DNA of 64,000 nt from Mesorhizobium sp. M1C.F.Ca.ET.210.01.1.1 (GTDB lineage Bacteria; Pseudomonadota; Alphaproteobacteria; Rhizobiales; Rhizobiaceae), in NCBI RefSeq assembly GCF_004791585.1, contig NZ_SRUU01000019.1, forward strand, positions 43,869-107,868, read 5' to 3'. Positions 50,119 to 58,959 of the stretch are shown here, piece by piece; the first letter of the stretch is position 1; each line of letters starts with the position of its first letter. Made by a program: the position numbers and the translations under genes. The notes under the pieces were generated by a model. The model worked only from the letters and a program-made list of their open reading frames with translations, did no database searches and was not told the origin of the DNA.

Positions 50119-51704
50119 TGATGGGTGTGGTTCTTGGCACGAGCACCTTTCCTTCTCCCCTTGTGGGGTCCGAAGGACGGGGCGAGACCCGTGGCTCGCC
50201 CCCGGGCAGTGGATCGGCGCGCAGCGCCGAGACGGATGAGGGGTGCTGGAAGAAACGCGACCTTTCTCGTCGGGCATTGAGCGCTGGCAGTCTCCAAGGT
50301 TGCGCTCCGTCCAGCACCCCTCATCCGTCGCCTTCGGCGACACCTTCTCCCGCAAAGGGAGAAGGGGGGCTCTACCGCGCCTTCGCCACCCTCTGCTTCG
50401 CCCTCTTCTTCCTGCTCTTGCCGGTGCTTGCCGCCCACGCGGAGATGAACATCCAGGAAGTGAAGTCGAAGAAGGGCATCGCCGCCTGGCTGGTGGAGGA
50501 CCACTCGATCCCGCTGGTTGCCATCCGCTTCGTCTTCGACGGCGGCACCGCGCAGGACCCCGCCGGCAAGGAAGGGCTGGTCAACCTGATGACCGGCCTG
50601 TTCGACGAGGGCGCCGGCGACCTCGACAGCGAGGCCTTCCAGCTGAAGCTCGACGATGCCGGCGCCGAGATGAGTTTTCAGGCGGCGCGCGATGGCACCT
50701 ATGGCTCGATGCGCATGCTCTCCGACCAGAAGGACGAGGCTTTCGGCCTGCTGAAGCTGGCCGTGAACAGCCCGCGCTTCGACCAGGCGCCGATCGACCG
50801 CATCCGCGCCCAGATACTCTCCGGCATTCTCGCCAATGAGCGCGACCCCAACACGATCGCCCAGCAGCGCTGGCTGCGCGCGATCTACGGCCAGCATCCC
50901 TATGCCCGGCCGGACGAGGGCAACAAGGAGAGCCTCGCCACCATAACCGCCGGCGACCTCAAGGCCTTCCACAAGGCGAATTTCGCCCGCGGCGGCCTGC
51001 ATGTGGCAGTGGTGGGCGACATCGACGCCGCCACGCTGAGCGGCAAGCTGGACGAGGTGTTCGGCGATCTGCCGGACAAGCAGACGCTGGCACCGGTTGC
51101 CGACATTGCGCCCAAGCTCGGCCAGCAGCTCGAAGTGAACTACGACCTGCCGCAGACCTCGCTGCAGCTTGCCTGGCCTGGCGTAAAACGCAGCGATCCC
51201 GATTTCTACGCCGCCGTGCTGATGAACGAGATCCTCGGTGGCTCGACCTTCACGTCGCGCCTTTACGAGGAGGTGCGCGAGAAGCGAGGCCTTGCCTATG
51301 GCGTCAGCTCCGATCTCGTCGATCACCAGCATTCCAACGCGCTGCTGGTCACGACAGCGACGCGCTCCGACCGCGCCGCCGAGACGCTCTCGATCGTGCG
51401 CCAGGTGGTGAAGGAGATGGCTGAGAAGGGGCCGACCGAGGAGGAGCTCGCGGCGACCAAGAAATACATGACCGGCGCCTACGCCATCAACAACCTGGAC
51501 TCCTCCAGCTCCATTGCCTCAACCCTGGTCGAACTGCAGCTCGACCACCTCGGCATCGACTATATCAAGCGCCGTACCGCGCTCATCGACGCGGTGACGC
51601 TTGCCGACGTCAAGGCGGCGGCGAAGAAGCTCCTGTCAACCGACCCGGCGGTGATGGTGATCGGTCCGCCGCTGGTTCAGGTGGCGGGGAGCGGCAAAGG
51701 ATGA
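50118..51704 (+). CDS. M16 family peptidase-like partner with a palindrome-derived N-terminal insertion
   Basis: The 528-residue frame starts at ATG 50118, overlapping the previous stop, or ATG 50121. Residues about 12-83 are encoded by a palindromic repeat and look like no protein. A signal peptide follows (residues 85-108; LYRAFATLCFALFFLLLPVLAAHA), then an M16 domain lacking HxxEH (GLVNLMTGLFDEGAG). It is thus the non-catalytic partner of the preceding peptidase. No better in-frame start lies near the signal peptide; TTG 50277 is weak. Export with an 84-residue extension is doubtful, so the gene may be impaired or use an unusual start. Confidence 0.8.
   Translation: MMGVVLGTSTFPSPLVGSEGRGETRGSPPGSGSARSAETDEGCWKKRDLSRRALSAGSLQGCAPSSTPHPSPSATPSPAKGEGGLYRAFATLCFALFFLLLPVLAAHAEMNIQEVKSKKGIAAWLVEDHSIPLVAIRFVFDGGTAQDPAGKEGLVNLMTGLFDEGAGDLDSEAFQLKLDDAGAEMSFQAARDGTYGSMRMLSDQKDEAFGLLKLAVNSPRFDQAPIDRIRAQILSGILANERDPNTIAQQRWLRAIYGQHPYARPDEGNKESLATITAGDLKAFHKANFARGGLHVAVVGDIDAATLSGKLDEVFGDLPDKQTLAPVADIAPKLGQQLEVNYDLPQTSLQLAWPGVKRSDPDFYAAVLMNEILGGSTFTSRLYEEVREKRGLAYGVSSDLVDHQHSNALLVTTATRSDRAAETLSIVRQVVKEMAEKGPTEEELAATKKYMTGAYAINNLDSSSSIASTLVELQLDHLGIDYIKRRTALIDAVTLADVKAAAKKLLSTDPAVMVIGPPLVQVAGSGKG
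50151..50365. repeat. Palindromic repeat inserted in the 5' coding region of the M16 partner gene
   Basis: The ends CCTTCTCCC (50151-50159) and GGGAGAAGG (50357-50365) are inverted. Inside, GACGGATGAGGGGTGCTGGA (50231-50250) is matched by its exact reverse complement at 50310-50329. Such CCTTCTCCC/CACCCCTCATCCG palindromes are widely dispersed intergenic repeats in Mesorhizobium and relatives (from general knowledge). Here the frame remains open through it. Confidence 0.8.
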
Positions 51705-52555
51705 GCCCGACCTTCGCGGTTGCCTTCGGCGGCGGCGGCGCTCGGGGACTTGCGCATATCCATGCCATCGAGGCGCTGGACGAGCTCGGCATCAAGCCGG
51801 TTTCGATCGCCGGCTCTTCCATCGGCGCCATCATGGGCGCCGGCATGGCCGCCGGCATGCGCGGGGCCGAGATCCACGACTACAGCCGGTTGGTTCTCGG
51901 CAGCCGCGCCGAGATGGCGGCGCGCATGTGGCGCTCGCGCCCGGGCACGATCGCGGAGGCCATGCAGGGCGGCATCCGCGTCGGCCAGTTCAACGTCGAG
52001 CGTATCCTCAAAGCTTTTCTGCCCGACGCCATCCCCGCGACCTTCGAGGAGCTGAAGATCCCGCTCAAGGTGACGGCGACCGACTATTTCGGCCACAAGC
52101 TCGCGGTGTTCGCCGAGGGCGACCTGCAATCGGCGCTGGCGGCCTCCGCCGCCATTCCGGCGGTGTTCCGCCCGGTGACGCGTGACGGCCGGCTGCTGAT
52201 CGACGGCGGCATCTACAACCCGGTGCCCTTCGATCTCGTCGAGAAGGATGCCGACATCATCATCGCCATCGACGTGGTCGGGGCGCCGAGCGAGGCCGAG
52301 CGCAAGCACCCGACCACGGTCGACCTGCTCTATGGCGCCAACCAATTGATGATGCAGTCGATCATCGCCAACAAGCTGAAGCAGCACCAGCCGGACATTC
52401 TCATCCGCCCGGCGGTCTCGAAATACCGCGTGCTCGATTTCCTGAAGATCGAGGCACTGATGGCCGACACCGTTGAAATCAAGGACGAGCTGAAGCGCGC
52501 TGTCGACAAGGCGGTTGCGGCGCGCGGCGGCAAGCGCGGCAAGAAGGCGATGTGA
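51701..52555 (+). CDS. Patatin-like phospholipase (RssA family)
   Basis: The 284-residue protein has the patatin oxyanion loop GGGGARGLAHIHAIEALDELG, nucleophile elbow GSSIG (AGSSIGAIMGAG) and catalytic aspartate in IDGGIYNPVP. It is a likely cytosolic or membrane-associated lipid acyl hydrolase. ATG 51701 overlaps the M16 stop (ATGA), so it belongs to that operon. A hairpin with a T-run follows about 80 bp after the stop. Confidence 0.9.
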   Translation: MSPTFAVAFGGGGARGLAHIHAIEALDELGIKPVSIAGSSIGAIMGAGMAAGMRGAEIHDYSRLVLGSRAEMAARMWRSRPGTIAEAMQGGIRVGQFNVERILKAFLPDAIPATFEELKIPLKVTATDYFGHKLAVFAEGDLQSALAASAAIPAVFRPVTRDGRLLIDGGIYNPVPFDLVEKDADIIIAIDVVGAPSEAERKHPTTVDLLYGANQLMMQSIIANKLKQHQPDILIRPAVSKYRVLDFLKIEALMADTVEIKDELKRAVDKAVAARGGKRGKKAM

Positions 52556-52636
52556 GGGCGCTAAGCCGGTTCGGTTCCCCCGCCCAGCGACCGCCTTTTG
52601 GCTCGCAGTTGCACTCCAATCAATGAAGTTTATCCA

Positions 52637-52661
52637 CAAACGCGTACAAGTACGCGTTTTG
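52637..52661 (+). terminator. Intrinsic-type terminator after the patatin gene
   Basis: AACGCGTAC-AA-GTACGCGTT is a perfect 9-bp stem-loop followed by TT, with flanking CA/TG pairs and one extra T. It separates the M16-patatin operon from the RTX gene leader. Confidence 0.6.
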
Positions 52662-52686
52662 TCATTAACTCTTCTCGGAATTGGCT

Positions 52687-53030
52687 GTTGACGCTTCGGG
52701 GGTAGAGTTAATAATATCCTAATATAAGGGTAGCGTGAACATCTCCCGACCGGCAACAACGAGTCACGGCGCTACTGGGGTAGGGGAAACGCAGCGCGGT
52801 ATCGATCGCCGTCGCAGCCGTCACCATTGAGCCACCCGCTGTCTGTGAACCGCCATGATGGGCTGGCCGTTCACGGGCCGAGCCGTCGGGTTGCGCCTGG
52901 TTGCACGGCAAATTCTGGTCATTTCCTCTCCCCGAAGACTGGGCGCCGAATCATTCGGCATGGGGTGGTCTGTCGTCGCTAGACGGCAATGAGCGGACGC
53001 CGCGCGCGCGTCTGCCAGGGGTGGAAATAG
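52687..53030 (+). promoter_or_regulatory. Promoter and long leader of the RTX/VCBS gene (copy 1 of a duplicated region)
   Basis: TTGACG (52688-52693) is followed by GTTAATAAT and CTAATATAA, then CATCTCCCGACCGGCAACAA, CGAGT-ACGGCGCTAC and GCGCGGT near 52800. The same blocks in the same order occur at 58617-58729. The gap from the last shared block to the start codon is about 231 bp in both. This accounts for most of the 475-bp gap upstream of the RTX gene; I saw no convincing ORF in it. Confidence 0.6.
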
Positions 53031-55298
53031 ATGGCTACTACTACGCAAATTTCCGGTGCAGGTGGCACCACGACGTCGTTCTCCAACACGCCGCAGGCGC
53101 AAAATGATGTCTTCAACTACACCGAAGACACAGCCGTCATCGTTTCCGGCTCCCAATCCAGTATACTGCTGGACGTTTTGGCGAATGATTTGGGTGGGAA
53201 TGCCAAGACCCTCTATTCGATCGACGACGGCACGTCCGCAACGACGTCCACCAAGCAATACGCCCCCCTCGACCTGACCACCCAGGACTATCAGACGAGC
53301 GGCATCTCCAGTTGGGAGAGCATCGGCGACGGCGTCCGGATCCGCATCAACAACGGCAAGGTCGAGATGGACCTTAGCCAATATCTGCAGCAGCACTACG
53401 GCGTTGCCAGCCTGCAGGCGCTTGGCGCCGGCGATCACATCAATGAGACCTTCACCTATGCGATCAAGCTTGCCAACGGGACGCTGAGCTGGGCCAGCGT
53501 TTCGGTCAACATCCAGGGTACCAACGACGGTGCGACAGTCACCGCTGCCGCTGGCGCTGACAACAGCGTGGTTGAAGCGGGCGGTGTCGCCAACGGCACG
53601 CCGGGCGACCCCAATGCCTCCGGGCAGCTAAACATTTCGGACGCGGATGCGGGACAAAACCATTTCCAGACGCCCGCGAGCCTCCAGGGGACCTACGGCA
53701 CCTTCACCTTCGACACGACATCCGGCGCGTGGACCTATGCGCTCAACCAGGCCCTCGCCGACCCGCTGACCGAGGGCCAGCATGTAACCGACACGCTGCA
53801 GGTCACGTCGGCGGATGGGACCGCCAGCTATAACATCGTCGTGAATATCACGGGCACCAATGATGCGGCTGTGCTGTCGTCGGCCTCGGTCAACCTGACC
53901 GAGACCGATGACGCGGCCGACATCTCGACCAGCGGCGCGCTGACCATCTCGGACGTCGACAGCGACCCGCACTTCGTCGCCCAGGCTGGCACCGCCGGCA
54001 CCTACGGCTCGTTCTCGATCGATGTCGACGGCAACTGGAGCTACACGGCGTCCTCGGCGCACAACGAGTTCGTGGCTGGCCAGCATTACACCGAGAACTT
54101 CGATGTGGTCAGCGCCGACGGCACCCACACCTCGGTCCATATCGACATCCTCGGCACCAATGATGCGGCTGTGCTGTCCTCGGCCTCGGTCAACCTGACC
54201 GAGACCGATGACGCGGCCGACATCTCGACCAGCGGCGCGCTCACCATCTCGGACGTCGACAGCGACCCGCACTTCGTCGCCCAGGCTGGCACCGCCGGCA
54301 CCTACGGCTCGTTCTCGATCGATGTCGACGGCAACTGGAGCTACACGGCGTCCTCGGCGCATGACGAGTTCGTGGCTGGCCAGCATTACACCGAGAACTT
54401 CGATGTGGTCAGCGCCGACGGCACCCACACCTCGGTCGCCATCGATATCCTCGGCACAGACGACGGACCACCGCGCTTTGCTCCGACCGACATCCAGCTC
54501 ACACCGAACACCAGCCCCACCGGGGACGTGAATTTCAATCAGTTCAGCTTCTCGGGAACGCTGAGCGCGACAGATCCGGATCCCGGCAGTTTTGTCTACA
54601 GCATCACATCGCAATCGAGCGCGGGCCTGTTTTCGATCAGCGGGGACACGCTTAGCTCGGGAAATCTCACGACAAGCAACACATCCACTGTGACTGTGCA
54701 GGCCACCCAGGTCGGCGATCCGGCCGGGCCCGCTTACCAGTATAGCGAAACGTTCCAGTTCATCACCGGCAGCAACGGCAATTCGGGAGAAACGTTCAAC
54801 AGCCCCAGCAACAACAACGGTGACGACATCCTCTACGGCAACGGGGGCGCGGATCAGATTTTTGGCTTGGCCGGCAACGATACGCTGTTCGGCCAAAGCG
54901 GCAACGACACGCTGAACGGCGGCGATGGCAATGATAAGATCGTCGGCGGCGCCGGCGCCGATTCACTTACCGGCGGTGCAGGGGCCGACACGTTCTACTA
55001 CGGACCGGACGTCTCGGATTCGCCGGCAAGTGCCGCAAACGACATCATCACCGACTTCGTCCACGGCGTCGACAAGATCGACCTGTCCTCGATCGACGCG
55101 AATACCGGCAGCGGCGGCGATCAGGCCTTCCTTTTTGGCGGCCAGAACCCAGCCACCGTCGCCAACAGCCTCACTTGGTCGGAACAGGGTGGCAACACGA
55201 TTGTGCATGTCGACGTCAATGGCAACACGTCAGCCGACTTCCAGATCACGCTGACCGGCGTCAATCTCGGACTGACGGCGAGCGACTTCGTGCTGTGA
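53031..55298 (+). CDS. VCBS-repeat/RTX protein, probable type I secretion substrate
   Basis: The 755-residue protein lacks an N-terminal signal. It has a cadherin/VCBS-like start (QNDVFNYTEDTAVIV...LLDVLANDLGG), a VCBS repeat (about 165-275), two nearly identical 100-residue VCBS repeats (about 275-475), a cadherin-like segment, and RTX calcium nonapeptides (GGADQIFGLAGNDTLFGQSG; GGDGNDKIVGGAGADSLTGG). A type I-type C-terminus (DFQITLTGVNLGLTASDFVL) follows. It is probably secreted by the ABC/HlyD pair encoded just downstream and works as a calcium-dependent adhesin or matrix protein. Confidence 0.9.
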   Translation: MATTTQISGAGGTTTSFSNTPQAQNDVFNYTEDTAVIVSGSQSSILLDVLANDLGGNAKTLYSIDDGTSATTSTKQYAPLDLTTQDYQTSGISSWESIGDGVRIRINNGKVEMDLSQYLQQHYGVASLQALGAGDHINETFTYAIKLANGTLSWASVSVNIQGTNDGATVTAAAGADNSVVEAGGVANGTPGDPNASGQLNISDADAGQNHFQTPASLQGTYGTFTFDTTSGAWTYALNQALADPLTEGQHVTDTLQVTSADGTASYNIVVNITGTNDAAVLSSASVNLTETDDAADISTSGALTISDVDSDPHFVAQAGTAGTYGSFSIDVDGNWSYTASSAHNEFVAGQHYTENFDVVSADGTHTSVHIDILGTNDAAVLSSASVNLTETDDAADISTSGALTISDVDSDPHFVAQAGTAGTYGSFSIDVDGNWSYTASSAHDEFVAGQHYTENFDVVSADGTHTSVAIDILGTDDGPPRFAPTDIQLTPNTSPTGDVNFNQFSFSGTLSATDPDPGSFVYSITSQSSAGLFSISGDTLSSGNLTTSNTSTVTVQATQVGDPAGPAYQYSETFQFITGSNGNSGETFNSPSNNNGDDILYGNGGADQIFGLAGNDTLFGQSGNDTLNGGDGNDKIVGGAGADSLTGGAGADTFYYGPDVSDSPASAANDIITDFVHGVDKIDLSSIDANTGSGGDQAFLFGGQNPATVANSLTWSEQGGNTIVHVDVNGNTSADFQITLTGVNLGLTASDFVL
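53853..54452 (+). repeat. Two tandem 300-bp near-identical VCBS repeat units
   Basis: Units 53853-54152 and 54153-54452 differ at about eight positions in 300 and encode 100 residues each (NDAAVLSSASVNLTETDDAA onward). The near identity, including third codon positions, indicates recent duplication or gene conversion. Confidence 0.88.
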
Positions 55299-55303
55299 CG
55301 GAG

Positions 55304-55329
55304 GAGGTGAGCCACGCGCGGCTCACCTC
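55304..55329 (+). terminator. Strong stem-loop after the RTX gene
   Basis: GAGGTGAGCC (55304-55313) and GGCTCACCTC (55320-55329) form a perfect 10-bp stem with an ACGCGC loop, six bases after the stop. There is no T-run, so it may protect the mRNA 3' end or reduce read-through into the secretion genes. Confidence 0.5.
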
Positions 55330-55474
55330 GTCTCCCGAAAACCGACGATTCGAGGTTATGAATTAAGGTTTACAGCAGGTTTACGAGCGGATCGCGTGGC
55401 CAGTTGAGGGATAGGGAGTAGGATCGCTTCCGGGGCATGCGGTTTGGACAGGGGGGCGGTTCTCCGCTGGGTAT

Positions 55475-57175
55475 GTGAATTTCGACAAGAAATCCAAGAT
55501 CGTAACGGATGCGCTTCGCGCCTGCCGTCGCTATTTCCTCTTCGCGGCGGCGTTCAGCCTGGCGATCAATCTGCTTTACCTCGCATCCCCGCTCTACATG
55601 CTGCAGATCTACGACCGGGTGGTCACCAGCGGCAGCGAGACCACTTTGGTGATGCTCACCCTGGTGCTGCTCGCCGCTTTCCTGGCGCTCGCCGGTCTCG
55701 ATCTGGTGCGCGCCGCGATCCTGACGCGGGCCAGCGCGCGGCTCGACCGGCTGCTTTCGGCAAAAATCCTGGCGGCCTCCGTCGAGACCCCGTCGCAGGG
55801 CGCTTCGCAAAGCCAGTCGATTCGCGATTTCGACACGTTCCGGCAGGTCATCACCGGCAGCGGCATCCATGCGCTGTTCGACCTGCCTTGGTCGCCGATC
55901 TACATCGGCATCATCTTCCTCCTGCATTCCTGGCTGGGTTTCTTCGCGCTCGGCTCCTCGCTGCTTTTGATCGCCATGGCGGTGCTCAACGAATACATGG
56001 TGCGGGCGCCGCTGAAGCAGGCCAACGACCTTGCCACGGCTAACTACAATTTCACCGAAATGAGCCTCAGGAACGCGGAAGTCGTCCGCGCCATGGGCAT
56101 GATCGACGGCCTCGTGCGCCGCTGGGGGCGAGACCGCGGCCTGGCGCTCAAGCAGCAGGGGCAGGCCAGCGACCGCGCCGCGCTGATGTCTGGCTTGATC
56201 CGCTTCCTGCGCCTCACCATGCAGTCGTTGATCCTCGGCCTCGGCGCCTATCTGGTCATCGAGCGGCAGATCACCGGCGGTTCGATGTTCGCGGCGAGCC
56301 TTTTGCTGGGCAGGGGGCTGCAGCCTATCGAGCAGATCGTCGGCCTCTGGCGCAGCCTGATCCTGGCGCGGGCCGCGCTCGCAAGGGTCGAGAAGCTCCT
56401 CGATGGCGGCGCGCAGAACGAACGTTCGTTCAACCTGCCGAAGCCCACCGGCAAGATTGCCGTCGAGCAGCTCAGCTTCGCCATTCCCAGCCTGCAGAAA
56501 GTGTTGCTGCGCGACGTCTCGTTCCGGCTGGAAGCAGGCGAAGCGCTCGGCATCGTAGGCCCTTCCGGCGCCGGCAAGTCCACGCTCGCGCGTCATCTCG
56601 CCGGCATCATGCAGCCGAGCCGCGGCACGGTGAGGCTCGATGGCGCCGACCTCACGCAATGGGGGCGGGAGGCGCTCGGCGATCATATCGGCTATCTGCC
56701 GCAGGACATCGAGCTGTTTTCGGATACGGTCGCCGCCAATATCGGCCGCTTCAAGAGCGATGTCGACCGCGAGGTCATCGAGGCGGCGCGGCTCGCCGGC
56801 GTGCATGAGATGATCATCCGCCTGCCGCAGGGCTACGAGACGCAGATCGGCGAGGGAGGGGCGGTGCTGTCCGGCGGCTACCGGCAGCGCATCGCGCTTG
56901 CCCGCGCCGTGTTCGGCATGCCGAACCTCATCGTGCTCGACGAGCCGAGCTCCAACCTCGATTCCGACGGCGACCGCGCGCTCGCCGAATGCGCGCTGGA
57001 GCTCAAGCGTCGCGGCAGCACGGTCATCATCGTCTCGCACCGGCCCTCGACTTTGGCCAATGTCGACAAGATCCTGCTTCTGCGGGATGGCGCCGTCGAG
57101 GCCTTCGGCATGAAGAACGAGATCGTGGCCCTGCTCAACCAGCGCGCCGCGCCGATTGCGGTGGCAACCCAATGA
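55475..57175 (+). CDS. Type I secretion ABC transporter/permease 1 (PrtD-like)
   Basis: The 566-residue protein has a transmembrane half (LFAAAFSLAINLLYLASPLYMLQIYDRVVTSGSETTLVMLTLVLLAAFLALAGLDLVRA) with no peptidase C39 domain. The ATPase half has Walker A IVGPSGAGKSTLARHLAG, signature LSGGYRQRIALARAVFG and Walker B LIVLDEPSSNLDSDGD. It is of the PrtD/type I secretion subfamily that exports RTX proteins. The start appears to be GTG 55475; the ribosome site is weak. It overlaps the HlyD-like gene by four bases and follows the RTX gene. Confidence 0.92.
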   Translation: MNFDKKSKIVTDALRACRRYFLFAAAFSLAINLLYLASPLYMLQIYDRVVTSGSETTLVMLTLVLLAAFLALAGLDLVRAAILTRASARLDRLLSAKILAASVETPSQGASQSQSIRDFDTFRQVITGSGIHALFDLPWSPIYIGIIFLLHSWLGFFALGSSLLLIAMAVLNEYMVRAPLKQANDLATANYNFTEMSLRNAEVVRAMGMIDGLVRRWGRDRGLALKQQGQASDRAALMSGLIRFLRLTMQSLILGLGAYLVIERQITGGSMFAASLLLGRGLQPIEQIVGLWRSLILARAALARVEKLLDGGAQNERSFNLPKPTGKIAVEQLSFAIPSLQKVLLRDVSFRLEAGEALGIVGPSGAGKSTLARHLAGIMQPSRGTVRLDGADLTQWGREALGDHIGYLPQDIELFSDTVAANIGRFKSDVDREVIEAARLAGVHEMIIRLPQGYETQIGEGGAVLSGGYRQRIALARAVFGMPNLIVLDEPSSNLDSDGDRALAECALELKRRGSTVIIVSHRPSTLANVDKILLLRDGAVEAFGMKNEIVALLNQRAAPIAVATQ

Positions 57176-58512
57176 CCGACGTCGCCGCCACCTATAGCAG
57201 CCTCTCAGGCGCCGAACACGCGGGCGCCAACCAGGATTCGATCAGGGGACCGGTCTCGGTCGGCGTGCTCATCATCGTTGCCTTCTTCGGCGTGTTCGGC
57301 GGCTGGGCGGCGGTCGCGCCGCTCAACGGCGCGGTGCTTGCCGACGCGGTGGTGAAGGTCGAGGGCAACCGCAAGAGCGTCCAGCATTTCGATGGCGGCA
57401 CGGTGAAGGAAATCCGCGTCAAGGACGGCGACATCGTCAAGGCGGGCGATGTGCTGGTGGTGCTCGACGACACCCGCGCCCGTTCCGAATTCAACCTCTA
57501 TTCCCAGCAATATGCGCTGCTGCGCGCCACCGATGCCCGCATCCGCGCCGAGCTCGACGGCCATGAGGCGGTCGCCTTTCCGAAGGACATCACCGCCGAG
57601 CACCAGGCCTATCTGCAGGACGCCATGGCCAACCAGATTGCTGACCTCGAGAGCCAGCGCGCCTCAATGGCCGGTGCCAGGCAGATCCTTGAGAAGCGGA
57701 TAGCCGAACTCGAGGAGCAGATTGACGGCAAGCAGGCGCGCGTCGAATCCTTCCGCGCGCAGCTCAAGTCGACGGTCGATGAAAAGGCAGGCCTCAACAA
57801 GCTGCTGAAGGCCGGGCTGACGACGCGCACGCGCATCCTGGAGCTCGATCGCTCCGCCTCCGACCTGCAGGGCCTGATCGACCAGGCTCTCGGCGAAATC
57901 GCGGGAAACCGCCAGAGCAAGGCCGAGCTCGAGAGCCAGATCGCGCAGCTCACCAACGAGCGCCGCGCAAAGCTGTCGGCCATGCTGATCGACACCCAGT
58001 CGAACCTCGCCGACCTGGTGCCGAAGATGTTCGCCGCGCAAGCGACTGTCGACCGCGCCGAAGTGCGGGCGCCCTATGACGGCCAGGTGATGGATCTCAC
58101 CGTCTTCTCGACCGGCGCGATCGTCGCCCCCGGCCAGACCATTCTCGATATCGTGCCGACCAGGAATTCGCTGATCGTCCAGGCGCAGGTCAAGGTCGAG
58201 GACATATCCAGCCTGCGCGCCGACATGACGGCCGAGGTCCGCTTCACCTCTTACAAGCAGCGCACGACGCCGGTCATCCACGGCCGCGTTACCCGCGTCT
58301 CCGCCGACCGCGTCACCGATGCCAAGACCGGGTTTCCCTACTATGTCGCCGACATTGCGGTTGATCGGCAGGAACTCGCCGCCGCCCCGCAGATCCAGCT
58401 CTATCCCGGCATGCCGGCCTCTGTGATGATCGTGACCGAGGAACGCACCGCGCTGGACTACATCCTTGGGCCGTTGACGGCGTCGCTGCATACCGCGTTC
58501 CGGCAGAAATAG
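57172..58512 (+). CDS. Type I secretion membrane fusion protein 1 (HlyD/PrtE family)
   Basis: The 446-residue protein has a short cytosolic N-terminus, one transmembrane helix (VGVLIIVAFFGVFGGWAAVAPL), the lipoyl half (SVQHFDGGTVKEIRVKDGDIVKAGDVLVVLDD), a long coiled coil (about residues 155-300), and the HlyD C-terminal block (VRAPYDGQVMDLTVFSTGAIVAPGQTILDIVPTRNSLIVQAQVKVEDI). It forms the inner-membrane complex with the preceding ABC protein. The stop/start overlap implies coupling. An outer-membrane TolC is not in the window. Confidence 0.92.
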   Translation: MTDVAATYSSLSGAEHAGANQDSIRGPVSVGVLIIVAFFGVFGGWAAVAPLNGAVLADAVVKVEGNRKSVQHFDGGTVKEIRVKDGDIVKAGDVLVVLDDTRARSEFNLYSQQYALLRATDARIRAELDGHEAVAFPKDITAEHQAYLQDAMANQIADLESQRASMAGARQILEKRIAELEEQIDGKQARVESFRAQLKSTVDEKAGLNKLLKAGLTTRTRILELDRSASDLQGLIDQALGEIAGNRQSKAELESQIAQLTNERRAKLSAMLIDTQSNLADLVPKMFAAQATVDRAEVRAPYDGQVMDLTVFSTGAIVAPGQTILDIVPTRNSLIVQAQVKVEDISSLRADMTAEVRFTSYKQRTTPVIHGRVTRVSADRVTDAKTGFPYYVADIAVDRQELAAAPQIQLYPGMPASVMIVTEERTALDYILGPLTASLHTAFRQK

Positions 58513-58616
58513 GGGCGGTTCGGCGCGGCGGAAACGGATTGAGACGCTTCGCTTCGCGCAGCGTTATACTCCCTTATACTTCAATCCCAGCGAGCCAATT
58601 CTTCGTCGAAATGCCC

Positions 58617-58959
58617 GTTGACGCACGCTCAGATAGAGTTAATAATGTTCTAATATAGTAGCGTTAGCAATCTCCCGACCGGCAACAACGAGTTACGGCG
58701 CTACAGGGGGTGGGAACGCCGCGCGGTGACATATCAGTCGCCGCCGCATCACCATCGAGCCGCCAGTCGTCGTGAGGCGCTGTCGCGTTTTGCAGTTCGC
58801 CGGCTGCCGCCGCGGGTTGCCAGACGCTACGCCGATCCTCCTCCCTCTCGGACTTGAGCGCTGAATCTCGGCGCTATTGCCATGGCCAGTCAGCCGCGTT
58901 TGCGCGATCAATGCGCCGATGCGCGCGGCTGACGCGTCCCTGATTGGGAAGGGCAAGTC
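58617..58959 (+). promoter_or_regulatory. Promoter and long leader of the second secretion operon (copy 2 of the duplicated region)
   Basis: Blocks shared with 52687-53030 appear in order: GTTGACGC, AGAGTTAATAAT, TTCTAATATA, ATCTCCCGACCGGCAACAAC, GAGTTACGGCGCTAC, GCGCGGTGA, then weaker similarity. Near the start codon CAGCCGCG (58891-58898) pairs with CGCGGCTG (58924-58931). It explains most of the 447-bp gap; no ORF was convincing. Confidence 0.6.

Noticed and set aside
52901..53107. A 68-codon plus-strand frame upstream of the RTX gene
   Set aside because: It overlaps the RTX start in another frame, starts with TTG without a ribosome site, and the region is better explained as leader sequence duplicated at 58.6 kb.
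53853..54452. Tandem repeats considered as a CRISPR-like array
   Set aside because: The units are 300 bp, contiguous, and encode VCBS domains in frame; there are no short repeats separated by unique spacers.
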